Positions 6,960 to 12,795 of a DNA stretch of 14,525 bases are shown here, in pieces. The stretch spans positions 1-14,525 of the forward strand of contig CAYSBK010000047.1 of assembly GCA_964429265.1 (NCBI GenBank). Reading direction: 5' to 3'. The DNA comes from CAYSBK01 sp964429265 (GTDB taxonomy: Bacteria > Planctomycetota > Phycisphaerae > Sedimentisphaerales > Anaerobacaceae). The notes beneath the pieces are model-generated. The model was not told the origin of the DNA and made no database searches. It worked only from the letters and a program-made list of their open reading frames with translations. The position numbers and the translations under genes are program-made. The stretch's first letter is position 1. Each line of letters starts with the position of its first letter.

Positions 6960-8245
6960 TAGCCGTTCTTTCTTGCTAAAAGGAACCTTCTACGGAACTT
7001 ATAATCCATCGACGTGTCAGGCTCGGCCAGTCCTTCCTTTATTAAATGCGCGTTAAGAAATGTCCTGTTCTGCAAGTACAAGTAACATAGCAAGTTGTTT
7101 TCTGAATCGTGTTTTGTGCAATCAAACTTCATGAAAACCTTTTGTCCGCGAGTCTTTTCCTTGAGGAATTCGACCGCCTCCGAGGACCGATCGGGCTTCT
7201 CCCTCACACCGAGCAATCTGACCCTCAGGTTGTCCGCCAGCACCAATCGCTCTGGCGAAATCACCTCCTTCACGCGGTAGTATCTTTCCCTTGCTGCGCT
7301 ATGATTGTTGACTTTCGAGCCAAACTGCAGCTCCCGCGGGTCCACCTTCTTATCAAGTGCGAGAGGGTCCTTGAATACATACGGCAGCTGCGAAATTGCT
7401 TTCGACCAGTCTCGGCGCGTCCGGCGCTGCCTGAGAACTTGAAACTCGGCGTCACGAAACAGGGGTTTCTCTTTTATCCCCAACTTGCTTTCAATCACCT
7501 CCACGAACCCAGGGTTCACCTCGTAACCTACGGAGTTCCTCCCCAGTCTTCGCGCCGCAAGCGCCGTCGTCCCGCTGCCAAGAAAAGGGTCCAGTACGGT
7601 ATCCCCTACAAAACTAAACATTTTTATCAGCCTACGGGGGATTTCCTCCGGGAAAACAGCCAGGTGCTTATCCTGTTTTTCCCCTGGGATGTTCCAGTGC
7701 CCCCTGAAATAACTGTTCCATTCCTCCGTCGTTAGCCTGGACCCCTCTTTCGCCTCTTTTGATGGCTTCGGTGCCCGACCGTGCTTCTTAAAAATAAGGA
7801 TGAACTCGTAATCAATCTTTAATATCCCGTTTCGGGGATACGGGAATGAACCCATTATACTAGCCCCGCCCGTGGTGTTACAGGTCGTCACCTTCTGCCA
7901 TATGATCGTGCCCATGTAGTCGAAACCTGCGCTCTCGCAGAACTTTATTATTTCCGTGCGTATGGGAATAACCTTGTATCGCCCGTAATAAACGGCACGC
8001 GCAAACTGGTCACCTATGTTCACACATAAGCGGCAGCCCTTGTGCAGAACCCTGTGACATTCATTCCATACAAGATTGAGGCTGTTGATGTATTCCTCGT
8101 ACGTATGATCGAAGCCTATTTGACTGTCGTCTCCATAGTCTTTTAGCTGCCAGTACGGTGGCGATGTGACAACCAGGTGGACCGATTCATCGGCCACCTC
8201 CGCCATCTTCCGCGAATCGCCGATCACTATGGTGTGATGCGTCAT
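6959..8245 (-). CDS. DNA methyltransferase (beta-class, probably N4-cytosine, CTAG) with C-terminal SNase-like domain
   Basis: 428 residues. The catalytic motif TSPPYW is at 27-32 and the S-adenosylmethionine motif DPFLGSGTT at 219-227, i.e. beta order (motif IV before I). TSPPY is usual for N4-cytosine enzymes, though N6-adenine cannot be excluded. It should protect host DNA from the MjaI-type endonuclease encoded directly downstream. After a basic linker (about 270-320), residues 324-415 resemble a staphylococcal nuclease/OB fold: a strand with NLRVRLLGV, then KVFMKFD, NNLLCYLYL and FLNAHLIKEGLAEPD. Compared with SNase, the Arg of RLLG is kept, but the following Asp-Thr-x-Glu is Arg-Glu-Lys-Pro and the second Arg (YGR) is Asn, so nuclease activity looks lost; DNA binding is possible. 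The start lies three bases after the argF stop. Sampled GC is as low as 20 of 60 (7081-7140). It contains the only CTAG in the window. Confidence 0.9.
   Translation of the reverse strand: MTHHTIVIGDSRKMAEVADESVHLVVTSPPYWQLKDYGDDSQIGFDHTYEEYINSLNLVWNECHRVLHKGCRLCVNIGDQFARAVYYGRYKVIPIRTEIIKFCESAGFDYMGTIIWQKVTTCNTTGGASIMGSFPYPRNGILKIDYEFILIFKKHGRAPKPSKEAKEGSRLTTEEWNSYFRGHWNIPGEKQDKHLAVFPEEIPRRLIKMFSFVGDTVLDPFLGSGTTALAARRLGRNSVGYEVNPGFVEVIESKLGIKEKPLFRDAEFQVLRQRRTRRDWSKAISQLPYVFKDPLALDKKVDPRELQFGSKVNNHSAARERYYRVKEVISPERLVLADNLRVRLLGVREKPDRSSEAVEFLKEKTRGQKVFMKFDCTKHDSENNLLCYLYLQNRTFLNAHLIKEGLAEPDTSMDYKFRRRFLLARKNG
7854..7882 (-). promoter_or_regulatory. possible internal promoter with a CTAG site against its -10 box
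   Basis: Inside the methyltransferase gene the minus strand reads CTAG (7863-7860) immediately followed by TATAAT (7859-7854), a perfect -10 hexamer. A poor -35 candidate, TGTAAC, lies 17 bases upstream. If active, it would make an mRNA beginning about 890 bases before the endonuclease start. The pairing of the only CTAG with a consensus -10 may be chance; it is listed because methylation there could in principle affect promoter use. Low confidence. Confidence 0.2.
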
Positions 8246-8248
8246 TCT

Positions 8249-9160
8249 TCAGCCCATCAGGTACTTCAGCAACGCCCGCTGGAAGTGCAGGCGGTTCTCC
8301 GCCTGGTCCAACATTATCGAGTGCTCCGACTCCACAACCTCGTCGGTAACCTCGTATCCCCGGTATGCCGGCAGACAGTGCATCACCTTCACGTCCTTTT
8401 TCGCCACACCCAGCAGTTCGTCGTTAACCTGAAAACCGGCAAAATCAGCCAGCCTTTTCTGCTTTTCGCTCTCCTGGCCCATACTGACCCACGTGTCGGT
8501 ATAAATCACGTCCGCATCCGCTGCGGCCTGCCTCGGCTGACCTGTGCGCGTCACCGAGCCGGCACGGGTCTTGTTCGCGATTTCAACCGTCCCATCGTCA
8601 AGCTCGTAACCCGCCGGAGAGGCAATCACCATCTTCATACCGAACTTGCCCGCCGCAAACGCCAGCGACCTGGCGACATTGTTCCCGTCGCCGACAAAAG
8701 CCAGCTTAATGCCTTCAATCTTCCCGCAGTGCTCCCGTATGGTCATCACATCCGCCATCGCCTGGCACGGGTGAGACCAGTCCGTCAGAGCATTTATCAC
8801 CGGAACCTCCGCAAAACGCGCCAGCTCCCTCACCGATTCCTGCGCAAACGTCCGCACCACTATCCCGTCCACGTATCGGCTAAGTACCCGCGCCACATCT
8901 TTTATCGGCTCACGCTCACCCAACCCGCCTATATCCGCCCGATCCACGTAAATACTCGAGCCGCCGAGGTCGAACATCGCCACCTCGAAACTCACGCGCG
9001 TCCGAAGGCTCGGCTTCTCAAAAAACATCGCAAGGACTCGACCCGACAGGCACAACTGCCGCTCCCCCCTCTTGTACAGCTTCTTCAGCTTGTCAGCCTC
9101 GCCCAGAAGCTCCAGCAGCTTCTCGCTCGAATAATCGTTGATGCACAAAAAATCCTTCAT
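8249..9160 (-). CDS. argF: ornithine carbamoyltransferase
   Basis: 303 residues, normal for the family. Makes citrulline from ornithine and carbamoyl phosphate in arginine synthesis; cytosolic, usually trimeric. Motifs: FEKPSLRTR at 47-55 (carbamoyl-phosphate loop), HPCQ at 130-133, DTWVSMG at 222-228 and HCLPAYRG at 261-268 (the Cys contacts ornithine). The SMG motif and HCLPA separate it from aspartate carbamoyltransferase. The Leu in place of Thr in the S-T-R-T-R signature is shared by many bacterial members. The ATG lies in an ATGA overlap with the argD stop, and the methyltransferase begins three bases after its stop. N-acetylornithine carbamoyltransferase is an unlikely alternative, because argD and argB beside it fit the standard route. 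Confidence 0.96.
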   Translation of the reverse strand: MKDFLCINDYSSEKLLELLGEADKLKKLYKRGERQLCLSGRVLAMFFEKPSLRTRVSFEVAMFDLGGSSIYVDRADIGGLGEREPIKDVARVLSRYVDGIVVRTFAQESVRELARFAEVPVINALTDWSHPCQAMADVMTIREHCGKIEGIKLAFVGDGNNVARSLAFAAGKFGMKMVIASPAGYELDDGTVEIANKTRAGSVTRTGQPRQAAADADVIYTDTWVSMGQESEKQKRLADFAGFQVNDELLGVAKKDVKVMHCLPAYRGYEVTDEVVESEHSIMLDQAENRLHFQRALLKYLMG

Positions 9161-10341
9161 AATTCCATTTCACGCAAAACACCATCCAGAATCTCCACCG
9201 CCTCATCGACCTGGCTTTTCGTGGCAACCATCGGCGGCATAAAACGCAATACCGTCTCGTTCGTGCAGTTTATCCGCAGACCTTTCTCCAGGCACCGGTC
9301 CGCTATCGCACCGCCGGCACAGCTCAACTGAATCCCTATCATCAGCCCGATTCCCCGCACCTCCTCGATGACCGAATGCCGCTGTCCCAGTTGCTCGAGC
9401 TTTTCCTTCGTGTATCGACCCAGTTCCGTCGCATTCTCCAGAAGGTCTTCCTGCTCTATCGCCTCAATCACGCCGATCGCCGCCGCACACGCCAGCGCGT
9501 TGCCGCCGAACGTCGACGCGTGCTTGCCAGGCGTCAGCGACGCCGCCACCTCGCCCCGGGCCATCATCGCGCCTATCGCAACACCACCGCCCAGCGTCTT
9601 CGCCATCGTCATAATATCCGGCTCGACGTCGAAATGCTGGTAAGCAAACCACTTGCCCGTACGCCCGATGCCGGTCTGCACCTCGTCAAGTATCATCAGT
9701 GCCCCATTCTGGTCACACAGTCTCCGAACCGCCTCCAGATACTGCCGCGTCGCAATGTTGATGCCGCCTTCGCCCTGGATCGGCTCCAGCAAAACCGCCG
9801 CCACCTCCTCGCTGAACGCCGACTCCAGTGCAGCCACGTCGTTGAACGGCACGTAAACAAAGCCCGGCAAAAGCGGCAGAAAACCCTCGTGGTACTTCGG
9901 CTGCGCCGTCGCCGTCACCGTCGCCAGCGTCCTGCCGTGAAAGCTGCCCTCGCACGTGATGAACTTGTACTTCTCCGAAGACGTGTGGAGCCTCGCCAGC
10001 TTCAACGCCGCCTCGTTCGCCTCCGCACCGCTGTTGCAGAAAAAGCACTGCCCGCCAAACGCCCGCTCACTCAACAGCTTCGCCAGCACGCCCTGCGGCT
10101 CCGAGTAAAACGTATTGTCGATGTGCAGAAGCTCACCGGCCTGCTTCCTGATCGCCTCCACAACCTTTGGATGGCAGTGCCCGATTCCGCTGACCGCCCA
10201 GCCGGGAAACATATCCAGAATCTTGTTGCCGTCGGCGTCCCAGCAGTAGCAGCCTGCGCCCTTGACAATGACACGCCGCACCCGCTTGTAATTGCCTATC
10301 ACGTACTTGTCGAATAATGCTATCGTCTCTTCAGTAGTCAT
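9157..10341 (-). CDS. argD: acetylornithine aminotransferase
   Basis: 394 residues from the chosen ATG. PLP-dependent class III aminotransferase that converts N-acetylglutamate semialdehyde and glutamate to N-acetylornithine and 2-oxoglutarate. Motifs: NSGAEANEAALKLAR (103-117), SFHGRTLA (133-140), LDEVQTGIGRTG (218-229) and MTMAKTLGGG with the PLP-binding Lys248; HASTFGGNALACAAA follows. The open frame extends 51 codons upstream (to 10494), but that part only mirrors argB in another frame. The ATG at 10341 has AAAGGGA before it, gives the usual family length and forms an ATGA overlap with the argB stop. argF starts in its own stop codon (ATGA). Relatives can also act as succinyldiaminopimelate aminotransferase, so a dual role in lysine synthesis is possible but not visible here. 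Confidence 0.95.
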   Translation of the reverse strand: MTTEETIALFDKYVIGNYKRVRRVIVKGAGCYCWDADGNKILDMFPGWAVSGIGHCHPKVVEAIRKQAGELLHIDNTFYSEPQGVLAKLLSERAFGGQCFFCNSGAEANEAALKLARLHTSSEKYKFITCEGSFHGRTLATVTATAQPKYHEGFLPLLPGFVYVPFNDVAALESAFSEEVAAVLLEPIQGEGGINIATRQYLEAVRRLCDQNGALMILDEVQTGIGRTGKWFAYQHFDVEPDIMTMAKTLGGGVAIGAMMARGEVAASLTPGKHASTFGGNALACAAAIGVIEAIEQEDLLENATELGRYTKEKLEQLGQRHSVIEEVRGIGLMIGIQLSCAGGAIADRCLEKGLRINCTNETVLRFMPPMVATKSQVDEAVEILDGVLREMEL

Positions 10342-11270
10342 TGCGATGTCCCTTTCTCGTCGGTGCCCCCACGGTTCCGCACGATCTCGGTGCCCACGCC
10401 CTTGTCCGTGTATATCTCCAGAAGCAGCGAATGCTGGATTCTCCCGTCGATTATATGCGCCTTCCGCACGCCGCCCGTCAGCGCTGTCATACACGCCTCC
10501 ACCTTCGGCAGCATCGCCCCCGCGATCACCCCGCTGTCTATCATCTTCTCTATGTCCGTCTCGTCAACGCTTGATACCCTGCTTGCCGGGTCATCCAGGT
10601 CTCGCAGTATCCCGTGCGTGTCGCTGACCACCACCAGCTTCTCCGCCTTCACCGACGCCGCCACCTTCCCGGCCGCGCTGTCGGCGTTCACGTTCAGCTT
10701 CCCGCCACGCTTGTCGAGTGCCACCGGCGCTATCACCGGTATCGTCCCTGCCGCGCATACCAGTTCCACCATCCCGGCGTTCACCTCCGTGACCTTCCCG
10801 ACCAGCCCAAGGTCAACCTTCCGGCCCTGGGCCCCGGCCAACCGAAGCCGCTCCGCAAAAAGCACGCAACTGCTCAGCGAATGAAGCCCCATTGCCCGGC
10901 AGCCCAACTCCTCCAGCATCTCGCAAATCGGAGTGTTCACCTTGTGCACCACCGTATGTTCAACTATAGTCAGCGTCCGGTCGTCCGTGTAACGAAGCCC
11001 CTGCACCCACACCGGCTCAAGTCCCGCCTCGTTCATCGCCTCCGTTATCGCCTTGCCCCCACCGTGCACGATAACGGGACGCATACCGACCGTCGCCATG
11101 AACGCAACGTCCGTCAAGAGCTTCCGCCGAAGCCCCGTGTCCTCCAGCACACTGCCGCCGAGCTTCACAACCACAATCCGGTCCCGAAACCGGCGGATGT
11201 ACCCCATCGCCTCGATCAGTGCCGCCGCCTTGGCAATAGCCTGTTCCACGTCCGGTACCCCTGAGTCCAT
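10338..11270 (-). CDS. argB: acetylglutamate kinase
   Basis: 310 residues from the chosen ATG. Phosphorylates N-acetylglutamate with ATP, the second step of arginine synthesis. Amino-acid-kinase motifs: KLGGS (36-40), VIVHGGGK (66-73), GLRYTDDRT (91-99), NVNADSAAG (193-201), SGVIAGAMLPK (246-256) and GVGTEI near the end. The helix VEQAIAKAAALIEAMGYIRRF before the first strand matches the N-terminal helix of arginine-inhibited hexameric kinases, so end-product feedback is plausible (inference). The start is uncertain: an ATG at 11333 would add 21 Gly/Arg-rich residues and has an AGGGG only three bases away, while the ATG at 11270 lacks a clear ribosome site but fits homologous N-termini. The stop overlaps the argD start as ATGA. 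Confidence 0.93.
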   Translation of the reverse strand: MDSGVPDVEQAIAKAAALIEAMGYIRRFRDRIVVVKLGGSVLEDTGLRRKLLTDVAFMATVGMRPVIVHGGGKAITEAMNEAGLEPVWVQGLRYTDDRTLTIVEHTVVHKVNTPICEMLEELGCRAMGLHSLSSCVLFAERLRLAGAQGRKVDLGLVGKVTEVNAGMVELVCAAGTIPVIAPVALDKRGGKLNVNADSAAGKVAASVKAEKLVVVSDTHGILRDLDDPASRVSSVDETDIEKMIDSGVIAGAMLPKVEACMTALTGGVRKAHIIDGRIQHSLLLEIYTDKGVGTEIVRNRGGTDEKGTSQ

Positions 11271-11363
11271 AGAAACCAAATCCGGCAGTTTATGCCGCCG
11301 CCGCCCGGCCGTCAAGCCACATCCCCCGCTCATCTGCCCCTGGTGCCGGAGGCCGCCTCGCCG

Positions 11364-11585
11364 TCACGAATAAGACCGGTCCCTGAACTCCCCGCACCAG
11401 TCATCCGGGTGAACCAGGGGCCAGTATCCGTGACGCGACATCTCCGTGCACGGCAGCGGCGCATACCGCCGGCACCGCCCGTATTTCACCACGTCCCCAC
11501 CTTTTGGCCGTTCGGGCGCAAAATACCGGCAGTGCCGGCAAAATCCACCGCCCGAAGATTCCGCCTGCTCGCCGCGAGTTTGCAT
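11364..11585 (-). CDS. small four-cysteine protein of unknown function
   Basis: 73 residues from the ATG at 11585, which has GGGGGA seven bases upstream; a GTG at 11600 would add five residues but has no ribosome site. The protein has a CRHCRYF motif, YGRCRRYAPLP, then YWPLVHPDDWCGEF near the C-terminus, with one more Cys between. Short proteins with C-x2-C, a GxCRR-aP element and a W-P-x-V/T-x-x-DDWCGE end are familiar to me as uncharacterised bacterial/phage small proteins; the conserved cysteines suggest a metal (Zn or Fe-S) site, which is inference. It is the first gene after the TGGTATAAT promoter and precedes argB by 93 bases (30 if the longer argB start is used). No function is assigned. 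It is not a mere shadow: no other gene covers this stretch and the motif spacing is specific. Confidence 0.65.
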   Translation of the reverse strand: MQTRGEQAESSGGGFCRHCRYFAPERPKGGDVVKYGRCRRYAPLPCTEMSRHGYWPLVHPDDWCGEFRDRSYS

Positions 11586-11656
11586 CTTCTCGTCCCCCAC
11601 AAAAAGCGCACCGCCTACCCCTTACCTCCACCGAGAATCAGTTTCCAATGCCCTGG

Positions 11657-11665
11657 ATTATACCA
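11657..11665 (-). promoter_or_regulatory. extended -10 promoter for the small-Cys/argB/argD/argF operon
   Basis: The minus strand reads TGGTATAAT: a perfect TATAAT (11662-11657) preceded by TGn, the extended -10 element. No good -35 is found at 16-18 bases, consistent with extended -10 promoters. The expected start is near 11650, leaving a leader of about 50-65 bases before the first coding region. No arginine-repressor operator could be recognised by eye around it. Confidence 0.6.
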
Positions 11666-11821
11666 TCCTAAGCATCAGCCGGCCTGCCGAACAAGCAAAA
11701 TTTCCCTCTCTCGCCGCCGCTGGCCCCGCCTCCAACCGATTTTTTTGCCGGTATGCAAAAATTTTGTAAAATTTCCGCAAGCCACACGTAACTTTTTGCC
11801 CCCTTGTGCGTCTATATATAC

Positions 11822-11939
11822 GGAAGCATCAAATGGGCTTTCGCCACAGGAATCGCCGCACTACGGGCAAGCGGAAAGCTTCCTGTGTCATCCTCCTCCA
11901 AAAAGCCGACCTTCACACCTTTCGGGTCGGCTTTTTTTT
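11822..11939 (+). ncRNA. candidate structured small RNA ending at an intrinsic terminator
   Basis: A TATATATA run at 11813-11820 could serve as a -10, with no clear -35, giving a transcript of about 110-115 bases ending at the terminator at 11939. The segment folds into a perfect 8-bp stem CACAGGAA (11845-11852) with TTCCTGTG (11880-11887), with an inner CCGC (11856-11859)/GCGG (11871-11874) stem. Two competing pairings exist: GCTTTC (11837-11842) with GAAAGC (11874-11879), and GGAAGC (11822-11827) with GCTTCC (11878-11883). These cannot all form together, so alternative states are possible. It matches no RNA family I recognise (not SRP, tmRNA, 6S, RNase P or a known riboswitch consensus). 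It could be an independent small RNA or a leader attenuator of psd, although psd has its own promoter downstream. Confidence 0.4.
11901..11939 (+). terminator. strong rho-independent terminator
   Basis: The 11-bp perfect stem AAAAGCCGACC (11901-11911) pairs with GGTCGGCTTTT (11925-11935) around a 13-base loop, followed by a run of eight T in all (11932-11939). On the other strand the stem is followed by five T, so it could work both ways, but no minus-strand gene lies upstream. No protein gene ends here on the plus strand, so a non-coding transcript is the likely client. Confidence 0.88.
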
Positions 11940-12043
11940 GTGGAAATGCACGCCTCCCAGCCAAAAATCTTCCAGGACCGTGGAACCTACCCGCTCGCTG
12001 CGCATCTAAAGGGACAGACAAATACACATAGCCTGCTCCTCCG

Positions 12044-12073
12044 AAAGGCTGCCCCCCACCGGGTGCAGCCTTT
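12044..12073. repeat. perfect inverted repeat just upstream of the psd -35 box
   Basis: AAAGGCTGC (12044-12052) and GCAGCCTTT (12065-12073) are perfect 9-base arms around a 12-base C-rich loop, ending four bases before the TTGACC of the psd promoter. It lacks the T-run of an intrinsic terminator on either strand. It may be an operator, a weak terminator that insulates psd from upstream transcription, or a hairpin in a longer transcript. Confidence 0.6.
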
Positions 12074-12077
12074 GCTA

Positions 12078-12106
12078 TTGACCGAAACCGGCCCCAACAT
12101 TAACAT
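12078..12106 (+). promoter_or_regulatory. psd-pssA promoter, near-leaderless transcript
   Basis: TTGACC (12078-12083) is followed after exactly 17 bases by TAACAT (12101-12106). The start of transcription should fall near 12112-12115, at the psd ATG (12115), so the mRNA would have almost no leader, and no ribosome-binding site is seen before this ATG. The same -10 and a nearly identical -35 occur at the tRNA-Leu promoter. Confidence 0.65.
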
Positions 12107-12114
12107 ATCCGTCG

Positions 12115-12795
12115 ATGAGAGTCCCATTGACAAGGTTCGGCTGGCCCCAGGTGGTCGCGTACCCGGCCGCCATCTTCGTGCTGTTCGTACTGTCTCTGGT
12201 TTGGGCCCTGACCCATCCCGCACCGCTGCCCTGGCTGGCCGCGGCCTTGCTGGCCGGCCTGCTGGTTTGGACCCTGGCCTTCTTCAGAGACCCACAAAGA
12301 ACCATCCCCACCGACCCTGCCGTCCTCCTTGCGCCGGCCGACGGAAAAATCATTGACATCCACCGCGTCCAGGAAACAACTTTCATCAACGGCCCGGCCC
12401 TCAGAATCACCATCTTTCTCAGCATCTTCGACGTCCACATCAACAGAGCCCCCTGCAACGTCACGGTCGAAGCAATCACCTACAAGCCCGGAAAGTTCAA
12501 AAATGCGATGAAACCGGCCGCCGCGAGAGTAAACGAGTCAAACGACCTTATGCTCATCCGGACGGACCCACCACACGACAGGCTCATTCTCCGACAGATT
12601 AGCGGGGCCGTAGCCCGAAGAATCGTCTGCACCGCAAAACCAAATGAAACCTTGACTGCCGGACAAAGATTCGGAATGATAAAGTTCGGCTCCGGGACCG
12701 AACTGTACGTCCCGGCGAGGGAAAATCTAAAGTGCCTCGTAAAAATCGGCGACAAGGTCAAGGCAGGACTGTCGCCTGTCGTGAGGTACCTGTAA
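12115..12795 (+). CDS. psd: phosphatidylserine decarboxylase proenzyme (short form)
   Basis: 226 residues, the short form common in many non-enterobacterial groups and archaeal-type relatives, not the ~320-residue E. coli form. Removes CO2 from phosphatidylserine to make phosphatidylethanolamine at the membrane; a self-cleaving pyruvoyl enzyme. Two N-terminal membrane segments (about 13-32 and 37-56) precede FFRDPQRTIP (56-65), PADGKII (74-80), SIFDVHINRAP (103-113) with Asp106 and His108, and FGMIKFGSGTELYVP with the Gly192-Ser193 processing site, where Ser193 would become the pyruvoyl group. The ATG fits family length and sits at the predicted transcript start. The stop overlaps pssA (TAATG), the next enzyme of the pathway in reverse order. 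No defect seen. Confidence 0.95.
   Translation: MRVPLTRFGWPQVVAYPAAIFVLFVLSLVWALTHPAPLPWLAAALLAGLLVWTLAFFRDPQRTIPTDPAVLLAPADGKIIDIHRVQETTFINGPALRITIFLSIFDVHINRAPCNVTVEAITYKPGKFKNAMKPAAARVNESNDLMLIRTDPPHDRLILRQISGAVARRIVCTAKPNETLTAGQRFGMIKFGSGTELYVPARENLKCLVKIGDKVKAGLSPVVRYL

Larger units (their letters stand above)
11586..12114. other. 529-base divergent intergenic region
   Basis: No protein gene is convincing here. It holds, from left to right, the leader and extended -10 promoter of the minus-strand arg operon (to about 11665), a C/T-rich then A/T-rich stretch with short T and A runs (about 11700-11800) with no clear feature, a TATATATA run (11813-11820), a candidate small RNA with a strong terminator (to 11939), about 100 bases without a recognised feature, an inverted repeat (12044-12073) and the psd promoter (12078-12106). 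Confidence 0.6.

Noticed and set aside
8177..9331. 384-codon plus-strand open frame
   Set aside because: Antisense to argF and parts of the methyltransferase and argD; no domain, and very basic composition.
10342..10494. 51-codon upstream extension of argD
   Set aside because: It overlaps argB in another frame, gives a Gly/Arg-rich stretch unlike argD N-termini, and the ATG at 10341 has a ribosome site and an ATGA overlap.
11837..11887. H-type pseudoknot resembling a riboswitch or HDV-like ribozyme
   Set aside because: The arms GCTTTC/GAAAGC and CACAGGAA/TTCCTGTG cross, but the connecting loops would be 0-2 bases over full helices, which is not feasible; the HDV P4 element and catalytic C segment are missing. 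Treated as alternative pairings instead.
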